Origin: Candidatus Devosia phytovorans | GTDB taxonomy: Bacteria > Pseudomonadota > Alphaproteobacteria > Rhizobiales > Devosiaceae | Reading direction: 5' to 3' | NCBI GenBank assembly: GCA_029202405.1 | Contig: CP119312.1 | Coordinates: forward strand, 873,001-937,000 | Length of the DNA: 64,000 nucleotides | Part shown: one piece after another, positions 51,635 to 59,769 of the stretch | Layout of the letters: each line of letters starts with the position of its first letter | Position numbering within the stretch: position 1 is the first letter of the stretch | Program-made: the position numbers and the translations under genes | The notes under the pieces: generated by a model | What the model was told of the DNA's origin: nothing | Databases searched by the model: none | Seen by the model: only the letters and a program-made list of their open reading frames with translations

Positions 51635-53281
51635 ATGATCGTCAACAAGTCCATGTACCCCCTGCAGACCAGCTTCGGTGTCATCTCGAAGATGCAGGAC
51701 AAGTTCGCGCAGCTGCAGATGCAGCTTGGCACGGGCGAGAAGGCCTCAAAACTCTCCGAGATGGGCCGCGATCTGCCTCTGTCGCTGTCGGTGCGCCAGC
51801 GCCTCAACACGATCGATGGCTATTCGAGCAATATCGACACGGTCAACCTGCGCCTGACCTTCCTCGACAATTCGCTGACCCGCTTCGACAAGATCGAGGG
51901 CGAGGCGCGCAATGCCTCGGTCCCCGGCCAGTATGGCACCGGCGGCATCAACATGGCGACTTCGCCCGGCCTGTCGCATGCCCGGTTCGACGAAATCGTC
52001 ACCATGCTCAACGAGGATGTGGCGGGGCGCTATCTCTTTGGCGGCAAGATCACCGACAAGGCGCCGCTGCCCACCACCGACGTGCTGCTCAAGGGCGCCA
52101 ATGGCAAGGGTGGCTATGAAAGCGCGGTTGACGTGCGCCGTGGCGCCGATGGCGTCAACGATGCCTATACCGCAGCGACCGGCGAAGCACCCGGCCGCCT
52201 GACCCTCAACGGCGCCGCCGATACGGTGACCCTGGGCGAAGACGGCACGACGGCCCATCCGTTCGGCTTCAAGCTTTCCACCTATTCCACCACGGCCGCC
52301 AATACCGCCGTCGTCTTCACGCCGTCACCGACGACAGATGCCACCAAGTCAGTCGCCATCCAGTTCACCGCCCAGCCCGAGAGCGGCAATAGCATCAGCA
52401 TCGGCCTGACCATGCCTGACGGCACGGAGACCCAGGTCAAGCTGACGGCGACGACGGAGAGCCCGGCGCCCAACGGCTCCTTCACCATCGGCGCGACGCC
52501 GGAAGAGACCGCCACCAATTTCCAGGCGGCGCTCGGCGCCTCGCTCGAACGCACCGCCAAGACCGACCTCAAGGCCGCTTCGGTCTTTGCTGCCGCCAAT
52601 GACTTCTTCCACGAAAGCGGCGTGCCGCGCATTGCCGAGGCCGGCGCCAAGCCGCAGGCCCTGGTCGATGCGTCGGACACCTATGTGCAGTGGTATTCGG
52701 GTTCGGTGACCGCCACGGGCGAAAATCCGCGCCAGTCGATCTCCACCGCCATCGATGATGCCTCGCGCGTCAACTATGGCATGCAGGCCAATGAAAGCGG
52801 CTTCCTGCGTCTGGTTCGCTCGCAGGCTGCCATGGCCGTCTCTTCCTACAAGTCGGAAGAGCAGGTCCGGGCCGACCTCGACGGCGTGCGTGTCGCTGCC
52901 ATGGCGCAGCCGGAAGGCGCGGCACGCGACAGCGCCCTTGCCGCCTATGAGACGCAGGTTCAGGACGCCTATCGGCTCTCCACCGGCTTTTTCGACGGCA
53001 TGGCCACGCGCCAGCAGGCCGAACTGTCGGAGGCGCACAATTCGGAAGCTGGCTCGATCGAAATCATCACCATGGATGTCGGCATTGCCCGCAAGTCGCT
53101 GGAAAATGCAACCGAGCGCCACACGTCCTACCAGTCGCAACTGCTCGATTTGCTGAGCGACGTGGAAACCATCGACAAGGAGCAGGTCGCCATGGAGATC
53201 CTGGCGCTGCAGACGCGTCTCACGGCCAGCTATCAGACGACATCCATGGTCAGCCAGCTAAGCCTCGTGAACTTCATCTAG
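51635..53281 (+). CDS. flgL: Flagellar hook-associated protein 3
   Basis: The product is 548 aa, longer than the 300-350 aa typical in enterics because of a central insertion of about 200 residues (roughly 170-370, beta-rich and Thr/Ala-rich). The flagellin-like N-terminal D0/D1 helix (QTSFGVISKMQDKFAQLQMQ) and the C-terminal helix (MEILALQTRLTASYQTTSMV) are present. It is the second junction protein between hook and filament. It follows flgK by 15 nt and ends in a terminator. Confidence 0.9.
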   Translation: MIVNKSMYPLQTSFGVISKMQDKFAQLQMQLGTGEKASKLSEMGRDLPLSLSVRQRLNTIDGYSSNIDTVNLRLTFLDNSLTRFDKIEGEARNASVPGQYGTGGINMATSPGLSHARFDEIVTMLNEDVAGRYLFGGKITDKAPLPTTDVLLKGANGKGGYESAVDVRRGADGVNDAYTAATGEAPGRLTLNGAADTVTLGEDGTTAHPFGFKLSTYSTTAANTAVVFTPSPTTDATKSVAIQFTAQPESGNSISIGLTMPDGTETQVKLTATTESPAPNGSFTIGATPEETATNFQAALGASLERTAKTDLKAASVFAAANDFFHESGVPRIAEAGAKPQALVDASDTYVQWYSGSVTATGENPRQSISTAIDDASRVNYGMQANESGFLRLVRSQAAMAVSSYKSEEQVRADLDGVRVAAMAQPEGAARDSALAAYETQVQDAYRLSTGFFDGMATRQQAELSEAHNSEAGSIEIITMDVGIARKSLENATERHTSYQSQLLDLLSDVETIDKEQVAMEILALQTRLTASYQTTSMVSQLSLVNFI

Positions 53282-53303
53282 CTCGTCCGAGCCTCACGAA
53301 AAC

Positions 53304-53330
53304 AAAATCCCCGCGCAAGCGGGGATTTTT
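53304..53330 (+). terminator. Rho-independent terminator after flgL
   Basis: AAAATCCCCGC-GCAA-GCGGGGATTTT is an 11-bp stem with a GCAA tetraloop and a T-rich tail. Confidence 0.92.
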
Positions 53331-53471
53331 GTTTTGGGGCAGGGGCCATTCGGCTCCAGCCGTCATGGCATTCTCACATAATTCGGCGCCACTGCCGGAT
53401 TGCCTTCGGCAGCCCAAAAACGACAAAGGCCCCTTCTGGGGCCCGTTGCGTGCAGTGCTGCAGGCCTGTTC

Positions 53472-53843
53472 TCAGGCCGCGCTACGAAGACCAATCGCCA
53501 GCTGGCGGTTGATGTTGATCAGCGTGTCGAGCCGCGTCGGAGCGTTGGGCTCGTCAAGGATCTCGCGCGTCTCGTTGAGGATATAGATGCCGAGATTGGC
53601 GATGTTCTGGCGGAGGTTCGCCGGCATCGGGTTCTCTTCGCGGGTCGCGGAGGTCACGAAGATGGTCCAGAGTTTACGGTTGAACGTCAGGGTCTCGCGG
53701 AGGACGTCGAAATCGACCGGCCAGGTGTCGCGAACGGCCTGAAGCGATGCTGCCGATTTCATCAGGAGAGCCGCTTCACGCTCCCGCGGGGTTTCAACCG
53801 TCTTGGTGGTCCGCTGGTATGCTGCTGCGCCGTGTTGATGCAT
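53472..53843 (-). CDS. flaF: Flagellin biosynthesis regulator FlaF
   Basis: The product is 123 aa from ATG 53843 (a TTG 6 nt upstream is less likely). FlaF features are YQRTTKTVETPREREAALL at the N-terminus, NRKLWTIFVTSATREENPMP in the middle, and LRQNIANLGIYILNETREIL. In Caulobacter FlaF is needed for flagellin export/synthesis and works with FlbT. It overlaps the 3' end of flbT by 50 nt in another frame, so expression is coupled. Confidence 0.92.
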   Translation of the reverse strand: MHQHGAAAYQRTTKTVETPREREAALLMKSAASLQAVRDTWPVDFDVLRETLTFNRKLWTIFVTSATREENPMPANLRQNIANLGIYILNETREILDEPNAPTRLDTLININRQLAIGLRSAA

Positions 53844-54219
53844 GTTCAAACAGGTCCTGCTCGTGCTGGATCAGCTCTTTGGCTGCCTTCAAAGCCTTAT
53901 AGAGATCGCCTGTTAAGATGTAGTTATTGATCCGGTCAGCAATTGATAAAGTGCTGGGGGCAGCCGCGACGAAGTCATTGACAAGGCTGAAATATTCTTC
54001 CCGCAGCGTCGAGATGTCGTTGTCGATGTACATCAGTTGCACCGCCAGGTAGACGCGCTTGCCGGGCGTGTCCGCTTTCTCGGGCGTGAGGATGTCCTTT
54101 TCACGCAAAACGGGGGCCGTGCCTTCGATGAAAAGGCGCGAGCGCTGGTCCGAATTGGTGATGATGCACTGGCCCACCAGAAGCTTTTCGCCGGGCTTGA
54201 GTTCGACCTTCAGCGCCAA
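53794..54219 (-). CDS. flbT: Flagellin translational regulator FlbT
   Basis: The product is 141 aa from TTG 54219, giving the family start M-ALKVELKPGEKLLVGQ and a GAGGAG spacing of 6 nt; an ATG at 54225 sits directly on the ribosome-binding site. FlbT in Caulobacter binds the flagellin mRNA 5' leader and represses it until the hook is done. VLREKDILTPEKADTPGKR and YLAVQLMYIDND match the family. A small hairpin (54254-54271) lies in its leader. It lies between fliC and flaF. Confidence 0.92.
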   Translation of the reverse strand: MALKVELKPGEKLLVGQCIITNSDQRSRLFIEGTAPVLREKDILTPEKADTPGKRVYLAVQLMYIDNDISTLREEYFSLVNDFVAAAPSTLSIADRINNYILTGDLYKALKAAKELIQHEQDLFEHASTRRSSIPADHQDG

Positions 54220-54290
54220 TCGCATCTCCTCGAATCTATGAGTTATTCAGAATAGCGCCTTTTGTGGCGCTTTGTCGTCGGGGTGGGGAC

Positions 54291-54321
54291 AAAGAAAAAG
54301 GCGGGCCCGAGAGCCCGCCTT
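54291..54321 (-). terminator. Rho-independent terminator after flagellin gene
   Basis: Read on minus, AAGGCGGGC-tctcgg-GCCCGCCTT with an uninterrupted T-rich tail (TTTTTCTTT). Confidence 0.9.
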
Positions 54322-54345
54322 GCTATTCTTGTAGAACCGGTCCGA

Positions 54346-55482
54346 TTAACGGAGCAGCTGCAGCACGTTCTGGTCGGCCGTGTTGGCCATCGACAGGGTC
54401 GAGGAGGCCAGCGACTGACGGGTCTGGAGAGCCATCATGTTGGCAGCTTCCTGGTTCATGTCGGCCAGGGTGAGGTTGCCAGCACCGGTTTCCAGCGTGT
54501 TGATCATCTTCTGCGTGAAGTCCTGGCGGTTCTGAACAGCCGACAGGTTCGAGCCGAAGGCGGACGACTGGTCACGGACCGAACCCAGAGCGGATTTGAT
54601 CTGGGAGATAAAGCCGTCGATGCCAGCGTCGCTGTCCAGGTCAGCAGCGTTCAGCGAGGTCTCAACACCGAGGTTAGCGGAGTTGATGGTCTTGCCTTCC
54701 TTGGCCTGAACGTCGATCGAGGACGTGCCGGTTTCGTTGAAGGTGATCGACAGGTTGTCGCCACGCAGCAGGTTGATACCGTTGAACGAAGCGTCATCCG
54801 ACAGCTTGTCCAGCTGGTCACGCAGCTCGTTGTACTGAGCGGCGAGGTCGGCGCGGACGGTGTTGCCATCGATCGAGCCGGCGGTAACAGACGTCGCACC
54901 TGCAACGTTGAGGTCACCGGTCGACAGGTTTTCGATACGCAGCTTGCCGTTATCGTTCGAGGCGCGAACTGCACCTTCGAGCGTGCCACCGTCTGCAGCA
55001 GCCGTGTTGATGGCTTCAACAGCTTCGTCCAGGTTCATGCCGGCAACGTCGATAGCGATCGGCGTACCGCCAGTGATGGCCTGGCCGGTTGCACCACCAA
55101 CAAACGACACGGTCGAACCGGCCGCAAATTCATTGTCGGTGTTGAGGGTAACGGCAAAGGATTCAGTCTGGAACGACTTGTCCTGGCGAGCCTGACGCAG
55201 GGTCGACTGCATGGACTCGAGGTTCTTGGTGATTGCAGTCAGACCATTGTCAGCGGCTTCGATCGTCTTGATGCCGTTGTTCATCGAGTCCATCAACTGG
55301 TTCAGATCGCCGGCGCGGCTGTTAAGCGAGCTGGCGGTGAAGAAGTTGGTCGGGTTGTCGAGTGCCGAGTTGACCTTGTTACCGGTCGACAGGCGGTTCG
55401 ACGTATTGGACATCAGGTTCGCGGTGTTTTGCAGCGAGCTGAGGTTCGAGCGGACCGACTTGGAGAGATTGATATCTACCAT
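54346..55482 (-). CDS. fliC: Flagellin
   Basis: The product is 378 aa. N-terminal D0/D1 is LSKSVRSNLSSLQNTANLM through NSALDNPTNFFTASSLNSRA; C-terminal D1/D0 is MMALQTRQSLASSTLSMANT. The middle is a short variable domain of about 150 residues, so the filament is of the small alphaproteobacterial kind. ATG 55482 follows AAGGGAAC; a TTG lies 6 nt upstream. Only one flagellin gene is seen here. flbT and flaF follow after the terminator. I did not find a clear sigma54 or sigma28 promoter in the leader. Confidence 0.93.
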   Translation of the reverse strand: MVDINLSKSVRSNLSSLQNTANLMSNTSNRLSTGNKVNSALDNPTNFFTASSLNSRAGDLNQLMDSMNNGIKTIEAADNGLTAITKNLESMQSTLRQARQDKSFQTESFAVTLNTDNEFAAGSTVSFVGGATGQAITGGTPIAIDVAGMNLDEAVEAINTAAADGGTLEGAVRASNDNGKLRIENLSTGDLNVAGATSVTAGSIDGNTVRADLAAQYNELRDQLDKLSDDASFNGINLLRGDNLSITFNETGTSSIDVQAKEGKTINSANLGVETSLNAADLDSDAGIDGFISQIKSALGSVRDQSSAFGSNLSAVQNRQDFTQKMINTLETGAGNLTLADMNQEAANMMALQTRQSLASSTLSMANTADQNVLQLLR

Positions 55483-55650
55483 TTTCAAGTTCCCTTTCTA
55501 GGATACCCGTGTGTGACGCCTCTTTCTGAGACTGGCCGCAGATTGCTCGATGCCTTATAAAAGTTCTTAAATCCGATCTCGCAGTTTGTTCGAAAATTCG
55601 ACTAATATTGCGATGCTAAAATACGGTCGTGTAACAAGAAAAAGCGCAAA

Positions 55651-55681
55651 TAAAAACGCCCGCAACCTGGGCTGCGGGCGT
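55651..55681 (-). terminator. Terminator after the Pro-rich ORF
   Basis: Read on minus: ACGCCCGCA-gcccaggt-TGCGGGCGT followed by TTTTTATTTG. The stem has 9 bp. Confidence 0.87.
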
Positions 55682-55705
55682 CAGTACATTGGGCTCATGG
55701 TGCAA

Positions 55706-56062
55706 TCACACCTGAAGATCTTTAAGTCGCATTTGCATCGACTCCGGAATATCGCTGGCGCCAATCCGGGCGTAGAGTTCGCCCAGGGATTGTGGAGTAG
55801 GGGTGAGCGCGCCGGACAGGACGGCGGCGGCGAATGTCGTGCCACTGCTGGGCGGCTCGTATTCGGCCTTGGCCTGTTCCTTGACCTCGGGCTGGGTCTG
55901 CGGCTGAGGCTGAGGGGGGCGCTGATACTGGATCTGGGCGGCTGCAGCTTCGACCGGCTTCGGCGGGGCGACGGGAGCAGCTTCCACCGGGCGGTTTTGC
56001 GGCCGCACGGATTCATTCAGACTTGTTGACCCGATCGGGTTCGGCATCATTGATGTCAACAT
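55706..56062 (-). CDS. Pro/Gln-rich hypothetical protein in the flagellar cluster
   Basis: The product is 118 aa. Residues 20-70 are Pro/Ala/Gln-rich and low in complexity. Residues 75-118 form a short helical tail (TTFAAAVLSGALTP, then ELYARIGASDIPESMQM). It lies between fliC and flgN on the same strand with its own terminator. No family is recognised. Position suggests a flagellar accessory or chaperone-like part; the gap upstream has an AT-rich promoter-like stretch (56110-56170). Confidence 0.55.
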   Translation of the reverse strand: MLTSMMPNPIGSTSLNESVRPQNRPVEAAPVAPPKPVEAAAAQIQYQRPPQPQPQTQPEVKEQAKAEYEPPSSGTTFAAAVLSGALTPTPQSLGELYARIGASDIPESMQMRLKDLQV

Positions 56063-56170
56063 GGCGGTCGTGTCCTTCTGTACACGCTTTGACCAAGGAC
56101 ACTACAGTAATACTCGTTGTCTGGAGCTTTCTTCTTTGAGTCGCAGTTAATTCAAAATAATTACAAGTTT

Positions 56171-56638
56171 TTACAAAGCTCTATTAACCGCCAGACCGCG
56201 GGCGGAAGCCGCCGGATCGCTGACCATGGCCCCGGAACGCCCATAGGCCTTGGCCTTGTTCTGCTGGCCCACCGTCTTGGCGACATCTGTAAGTAGATCT
56301 TCGGTCACCATGCGGGCCGTGGCCAGAACGCGGAGGTTCTCGGCCATCTGCGTTGCCAGGCGGTCGTGGCCTCGGCGAAGGCGTTCAATGGCCGCTGGTG
56401 CCTGGGTTTTGAGCCGCTCGCCCTGGCGCTGGACCGAGCGGGCAAAGCCTACGTAGTCTTGCGCAAGTCTTGTCTTGTCCGGCGTCAGAATACTTGCCTG
56501 ACGAAGATGACCGGCGCGCAATAGTGTTGTTTCTTCGTTCATCACGTTGACGAGGGCTGCGAGGGCGACTTCGGCCATCTGGCACAGCTCGTCGGCGGGC
56601 AGGTTGTCGAGGGCGGCGAGGCGAGCGGCTGCGGTCAT
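56171..56638 (-). CDS. flgN: FlgN-type flagellar export chaperone
   Basis: The product is 155 aa, all-helical. LVNVMNEETTLLRAGHLRQA and the leucine/glutamate spacing match FlgN, the chaperone of FlgK and FlgL. Its start overlaps the end of flgJ by 4 nt. It is last in the flgI-flgJ-flgN operon. Confidence 0.8.
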   Translation of the reverse strand: MTAAARLAALDNLPADELCQMAEVALAALVNVMNEETTLLRAGHLRQASILTPDKTRLAQDYVGFARSVQRQGERLKTQAPAAIERLRRGHDRLATQMAENLRVLATARMVTEDLLTDVAKTVGQQNKAKAYGRSGAMVSDPAASARGLAVNRAL

Positions 56639-56961
56639 TTGAAGGCTCCCGGCATTTTGTTCTGGTTGTTGGCTGCCTCCTGCATGGCCAGCAGGTCGGG
56701 CAGCAATTGTTCGGCAATGCCGAGGCCGCCGTTTTGGGCCATGTTGGCGGCGATCTGTTCGGATTGCATGGAGCGCCAGGTCTCTTCGCCGAAGCCGCCG
56801 CCCATGACGCTCTCATCGGTCTTGATCGAGGAGAAGAGTTCCTTGGTCAGCGTGTTGAGAAAGACGCCTTCCAGTTCTTCGGCCTGCGAGCGCACCTTTT
56901 CGTACTGGGCGGTGGTCAGGGTCGATCCGGGCTTTCGCATGGGTGTCTGGATATCCATCAC
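56635..56961 (-). CDS. flgJ: Rod-binding protein, FlgJ N-terminal domain
   Basis: The product is 108 aa and consists only of the rod-binding (rod-capping) domain: AEELEGVFLNTLTKELFSSI, GGGFGEETWRSMQSEQ and NGGLGIAEQLLPDLL. The muramidase domain of gammaproteobacterial FlgJ is missing, as usual in alphaproteobacteria. The ATG at 56961 overlaps the flgI stop. Confidence 0.9.
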   Translation of the reverse strand: MMDIQTPMRKPGSTLTTAQYEKVRSQAEELEGVFLNTLTKELFSSIKTDESVMGGGFGEETWRSMQSEQIAANMAQNGGLGIAEQLLPDLLAMQEAANNQNKMPGAFK

Positions 56962-58082
56962 AGCACCTCGATCTCGGCCTGGAGGGCGCCGGTGGCCTTG
57001 ATCGCCTGGAGGATGGAGATCAGGTCACGCGGCGAGATGCCTAGGGCGTTGAGGCCATCGACCAGTTCCTGAAGAGTCACCGTCTCCTTGACCACGGCGA
57101 GGGCGGTCTCTGAGAGATTGGCATTGAGTGTGGTGTTTGCCTCTGCGGCGGTCACGCCATTGCTGAGCGGCGCCGGTTGCACGATGGTCGGATCCTCGGC
57201 AATGGTGACCGTCAGGTTGGACTGGGCGACGGCAACGCTCGAGACGCGCACATCCTTGCCCATGACGATGATGCCGGAGTTTTCGTCGATGACGATCTTG
57301 GCCGGCTGGTCGGTTTCGATCATCAACTGTTCGATGTCGGTCAGCAGGTCGACGATATTGCCATTAAAGCCCGGGGGCAGGGTGACGCGCACAGTTGCCG
57401 GGTCTTCCGGCGTCGCGGTCGGGGCGCCGATGAAGTCGTTGACGGCCAGAGCGATGCGGCGCGAGGTGGTGAGGTCGGGATTGCGCAGGGCAAGGCGCAG
57501 CGAGGTCTGTGCGCCCAGATGGAATTCGATCTCGCGCTCGATCAGCGCGCCCGAGGAAATGCGGCCGGTGGTCGGCACGCCCGAGATGATGCTGGCTGCG
57601 TCGCCCTCGGCCTTGAAGCCGTTGATATTCACTGGGCCCTGGGCAATGGCATAGACTTCGCCATCGGCGCCGAGCAAGGGAGTGACCAGCAGCGTGCCGC
57701 CCTGGAGACTATCGCTGTCGCCCATGGCGGCCACCGAAACGTCGATGCGCGAACCCTGTACGCCGAAGGGCGGCAAGTTGGCGGTGACCATGACGGCGGC
57801 AACATTTGCCGTGCGGACATTCTCGCCGGCGGTGTTGACGCCAAGGCGTTCCAGCATCGACTGCAGCGACTGGCGGGTGAAAGGAGAATTGTTGAGACTA
57901 TCGCCCGTGCCATTGAGACCGACCACCAAGCCATAGCCCACCAGCTGGTTCTCGCGGATACCTTCGAAGTCGACGATGTCCTTGATGCGCGCGGCAGCGG
58001 CATTGGCTTCCGCAATCGGCAGCAGCGCCATGGTCATGGCGAAACTGGCGGCAATCAGCTTGCGCAGCGTTGATCTGATCAT
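56958..58082 (-). CDS. flgI: Flagellar P-ring protein
   Basis: The product is 374 aa. A Sec signal peptide (RKLIAASFAMTMALLPIAEANA) precedes the mature start near residue 27. Family segments are RIKDIVDFEGIRENQLVGYG, VGLNGTGDS and the SILQAIKATGALQAEIEVL end. FlgI forms the periplasmic P ring around the rod. ATG 58082 is preceded by GGATG. A sigma54 promoter lies at 58156-58141. The gene is divergent from fliX, as in Caulobacter. Confidence 0.95.
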   Translation of the reverse strand: MIRSTLRKLIAASFAMTMALLPIAEANAAAARIKDIVDFEGIRENQLVGYGLVVGLNGTGDSLNNSPFTRQSLQSMLERLGVNTAGENVRTANVAAVMVTANLPPFGVQGSRIDVSVAAMGDSDSLQGGTLLVTPLLGADGEVYAIAQGPVNINGFKAEGDAASIISGVPTTGRISSGALIEREIEFHLGAQTSLRLALRNPDLTTSRRIALAVNDFIGAPTATPEDPATVRVTLPPGFNGNIVDLLTDIEQLMIETDQPAKIVIDENSGIIVMGKDVRVSSVAVAQSNLTVTIAEDPTIVQPAPLSNGVTAAEANTTLNANLSETALAVVKETVTLQELVDGLNALGISPRDLISILQAIKATGALQAEIEVL

Positions 58083-58140
58083 CAGGCATCCCCGTCGTCT
58101 GGTCCCGCCATCCCCATGGCGCGACAATCGTGAAGGGTAC

Positions 58141-58156
58141 TGCGAAAACCGTGCCA
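58141..58156 (-). promoter_or_regulatory. Sigma54 -24/-12 promoter of flgI
   Basis: On minus, TGGCACGGTTTTCGCA matches TGGCACG-N4-TTGCA at all positions but one. GG and GC are 12 apart. Start would be about 48 nt before flgI. Confidence 0.75.
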
Positions 58157-58243
58157 GTTCGGTCTTTTGGAATTAGTGCGCTGATTTCAAAGGAGAATTT
58201 CTAACCGGCGGTGAAGGTGGCAATCCGACTGGATCGCTGCTAA

Positions 58244-58258
58244 GCAATTCTTGCCGGG
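58244..58258. promoter_or_regulatory. ftr-like FlbD site between flgI and fliX
   Basis: On minus CCCGGCAAGAATTGC, the Caulobacter ftr core pattern (CGGCA ... TTGC). It lies about 90 bp upstream of the sigma54 site and adjacent to the CtrA box. Confidence 0.45.
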
Positions 58259-58262
58259 CATG

Positions 58263-58277
58263 TTAATGCCTTGTTAA
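58263..58277. promoter_or_regulatory. CtrA box upstream of fliX
   Basis: TTAA-TGCCTTG-TTAA is a perfect match to the CtrA consensus TTAA-N7-TTAA, centred about 60 nt before the fliX start. Confidence 0.65.
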
Positions 58278-58330
58278 GGGCTGGCGGCAGATTTTGCCGC
58301 ATACGCCTTGCAAATGATTTGAGTCTCAGC

Positions 58331-58750
58331 TTGCGCATCGACACCACAAATCGCACTTCTGGCACCGGCCGCAGTTCTGCTGCGGGTCGCTCCGGCTCGG
58401 GCGCAGATTTCGTGCCGGCCGGTGGCGCAGCTCCGTCCAGGGTTGCGACGGCCATGCCGATGCAGGCGATGACCGGCATTGACTCCATCCTGGCGCTGCA
58501 GGCGGTCGACGAGCCGCTCACTGCCAAGAAGAAGGCGGTCAAGCGCGGCGTGAGCCTGCTCGACATGTTGGAAGACATGCGCGCCGATCTGCTGATCGGA
58601 CAGGTCAGCGTTAGCCGGCTTGATGGCATGGCGACGATGCTTTCCCAGTTGCGGGAAACGTCGGTTCCCGGTCTCGACAGCTTGCTCGATGACATCGAAC
58701 TGCGCGTTCGAGTTGAACTGGCCAAGTTCGGGCGTTTTCCGGCCATCTGA
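58331..58750 (+). CDS. fliX: Flagellar assembly regulator FliX
   Basis: The product is 139 aa from TTG 58331 (LRIDTTNRTSG), giving the FliX-like start; upstream codons in the same frame look non-coding. Residues 1-50 are a Ser/Gly/Ala-rich tail. Residues 85-135 hold the family core GVSLLDMLEDMRADLLIGQ and RVRVELAKFGRF. In Caulobacter FliX is controlled by CtrA and senses basal-body completion to regulate FlbD. The CtrA box and divergent sigma54-type flgI support the same role here. Confidence 0.87.
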   Translation: MRIDTTNRTSGTGRSSAAGRSGSGADFVPAGGAAPSRVATAMPMQAMTGIDSILALQAVDEPLTAKKKAVKRGVSLLDMLEDMRADLLIGQVSVSRLDGMATMLSQLRETSVPGLDSLLDDIELRVRVELAKFGRFPAI

Positions 58751-58902
58751 CTGTCGGTCATCAAATTGTTGTCAAACATCAGCTATGCGCCTGACGCGTT
58801 GGGGCTTTTCCACATTAAGCAGGCTGCATCTGTTTGCTTGCGGGGGGATGGCTAGACGCTTATATAGGCGCCCTTAGGGGCGCATGGGAGATGAGTCTGC
58901 TG

Positions 58903-59322
58903 ATGTCTTCGGTTGCAGAAGTGATTGAATACCGGCCCAGTGACGACGAGCCGTTCATGAATCCGCGGCAGCGGGAATATTTCCGGGGCAAGCTCAACGC
59001 GTGGAAGGATGACATCCTCCGTGAGAGCCGCGAGACCCTCGAGAACCTTCAGGAAGAAAGCCAGAACCATCCGGACATGGCCGATCGCGCCAGCTCGGAA
59101 AGCGATCGGTCGCTGGAACTGCGCACGCGGGATCGTCAGCGCAAGCTGATTTCCAAGATCGACGCAGCCCTGAAGCGGATCGATGACGGGACCTACGGCT
59201 ATTGCGAGGAGACCGGCGATCCGATCGGCCTGGCGCGACTCGATGCCCGCCCGATCGCCACGCTGAGCCTCGAGGCGCAGGAAATGCACGAGCGCCGCGA
59301 AAAGGTATACCGGGACGAATAG
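58903..59322 (+). CDS. dksA: RNA polymerase-binding transcription factor DksA
   Basis: The product is 139 aa from ATG 58903 (GGGAG 12 nt upstream; ATG 58891 has no spacing). The coiled-coil tip is in RASSESDRSLELRTRDRQ and the C-terminal segment is GYCEETGDPIGLARLDARP followed by SLEAQEMHERREKVY. Of the four zinc cysteines only one is kept, as in other alphaproteobacterial DksA; the fold must be stable without zinc. DksA and ppGpp set rRNA and amino-acid promoter activity. Confidence 0.92.
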   Translation: MSSVAEVIEYRPSDDEPFMNPRQREYFRGKLNAWKDDILRESRETLENLQEESQNHPDMADRASSESDRSLELRTRDRQRKLISKIDAALKRIDDGTYGYCEETGDPIGLARLDARPIATLSLEAQEMHERREKVYRDE

Positions 59323-59336
59323 TCCCGCAGAATTCA

Positions 59337-59368
59337 AAAGGCCCGCAGCGATGCGGGCCTTTTTGTTT
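59337..59368 (+). terminator. Rho-independent terminator after dksA
   Basis: AAGGCCCGCA-gcga-TGCGGGCCTT with a TTTTTGTTT tail. An almost identical unit recurs at 59770-59800. Confidence 0.9.
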
Positions 59369-59381
59369 GGGGAGGGATGAT

Positions 59382-59596
59382 GTGAACAAAGCTGCGCGCA
59401 ATGAGCGTCGCAAGATCACCGCGACTTATACCAATGCTGTCGCCTCAGCGACTATTGCGGTTGGTATTCAGGCTCCTCTAGCCGCAATGTTTTACGGGGC
59501 GCATCTTCCACGGTGGGCGGCCTGAACTTTGTGTCGGGGTTCGTGGTTTGCATTGTGGCGAGCCTGGGCTTACATTGGCTGGCAAGGCGGTTTTAG
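59382..59596 (+). pseudogene. Small two-helix membrane protein, apparently frameshifted
   Basis: A GTG start at 59382 follows GGAGG and opens NKAARNERRKITATYTNAV, then a hydrophobic helix; the frame stops at 59525 (47 aa). From 59513 the next frame continues with VGGLNFVSGFVVCIVASLG, a second hydrophobic helix, and LHWLARRF up to a stop at 59596. A one-base change at about 59511 would join both into one two-helix protein of about 70 aa. Either the gene is broken or these are two overlapping small ORFs. Confidence 0.5.
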
Positions 59597-59610
59597 AAAG
59601 GGGTCGAAGA

Positions 59611-59748
59611 ATGATGGACCTGAACTTTCTTGTGGCCTTGGCAATCATTCCTGTCGGGTCACTTATCGTAGGTATCGCGGCCTATTTGATGGCCCGTGGC
59701 GACGAAGCGCAGGCGAAGGCCGAGCGGCTTCGGCAGAACCATTCCTGA
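59611..59748 (+). CDS. 45-residue small membrane protein
   Basis: ATG 59611 (second ATG 59614) preceded by AAGGGGTCGAAGA. One hydrophobic helix (FLVALAIIPVGSLIVGIAAY) is followed by a charged tail (RGDEAQAKAERLRQNHS). It lies 14 nt after the frameshifted two-helix gene and before a terminator, so the two form one small cassette. Confidence 0.5.
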   Translation: MMDLNFLVALAIIPVGSLIVGIAAYLMARGDEAQAKAERLRQNHS

Positions 59749-59769
59749 TCTTGAGTGAACAGAATTCCA

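Noticed and set aside
55489..55650. Sigma54 or sigma28 promoter before flagellin.
   Set aside because: I searched by eye for GG-N10-GC and TAAA-N15-GCCGATAA on minus and found no acceptable match, so no promoter is reported.
58281..58297. TGGC-N8-TTTTGC as a sigma54 site toward fliX.
   Set aside because: GG to GC spacing is one base too long; the perfect CtrA box next to it explains fliX control better.
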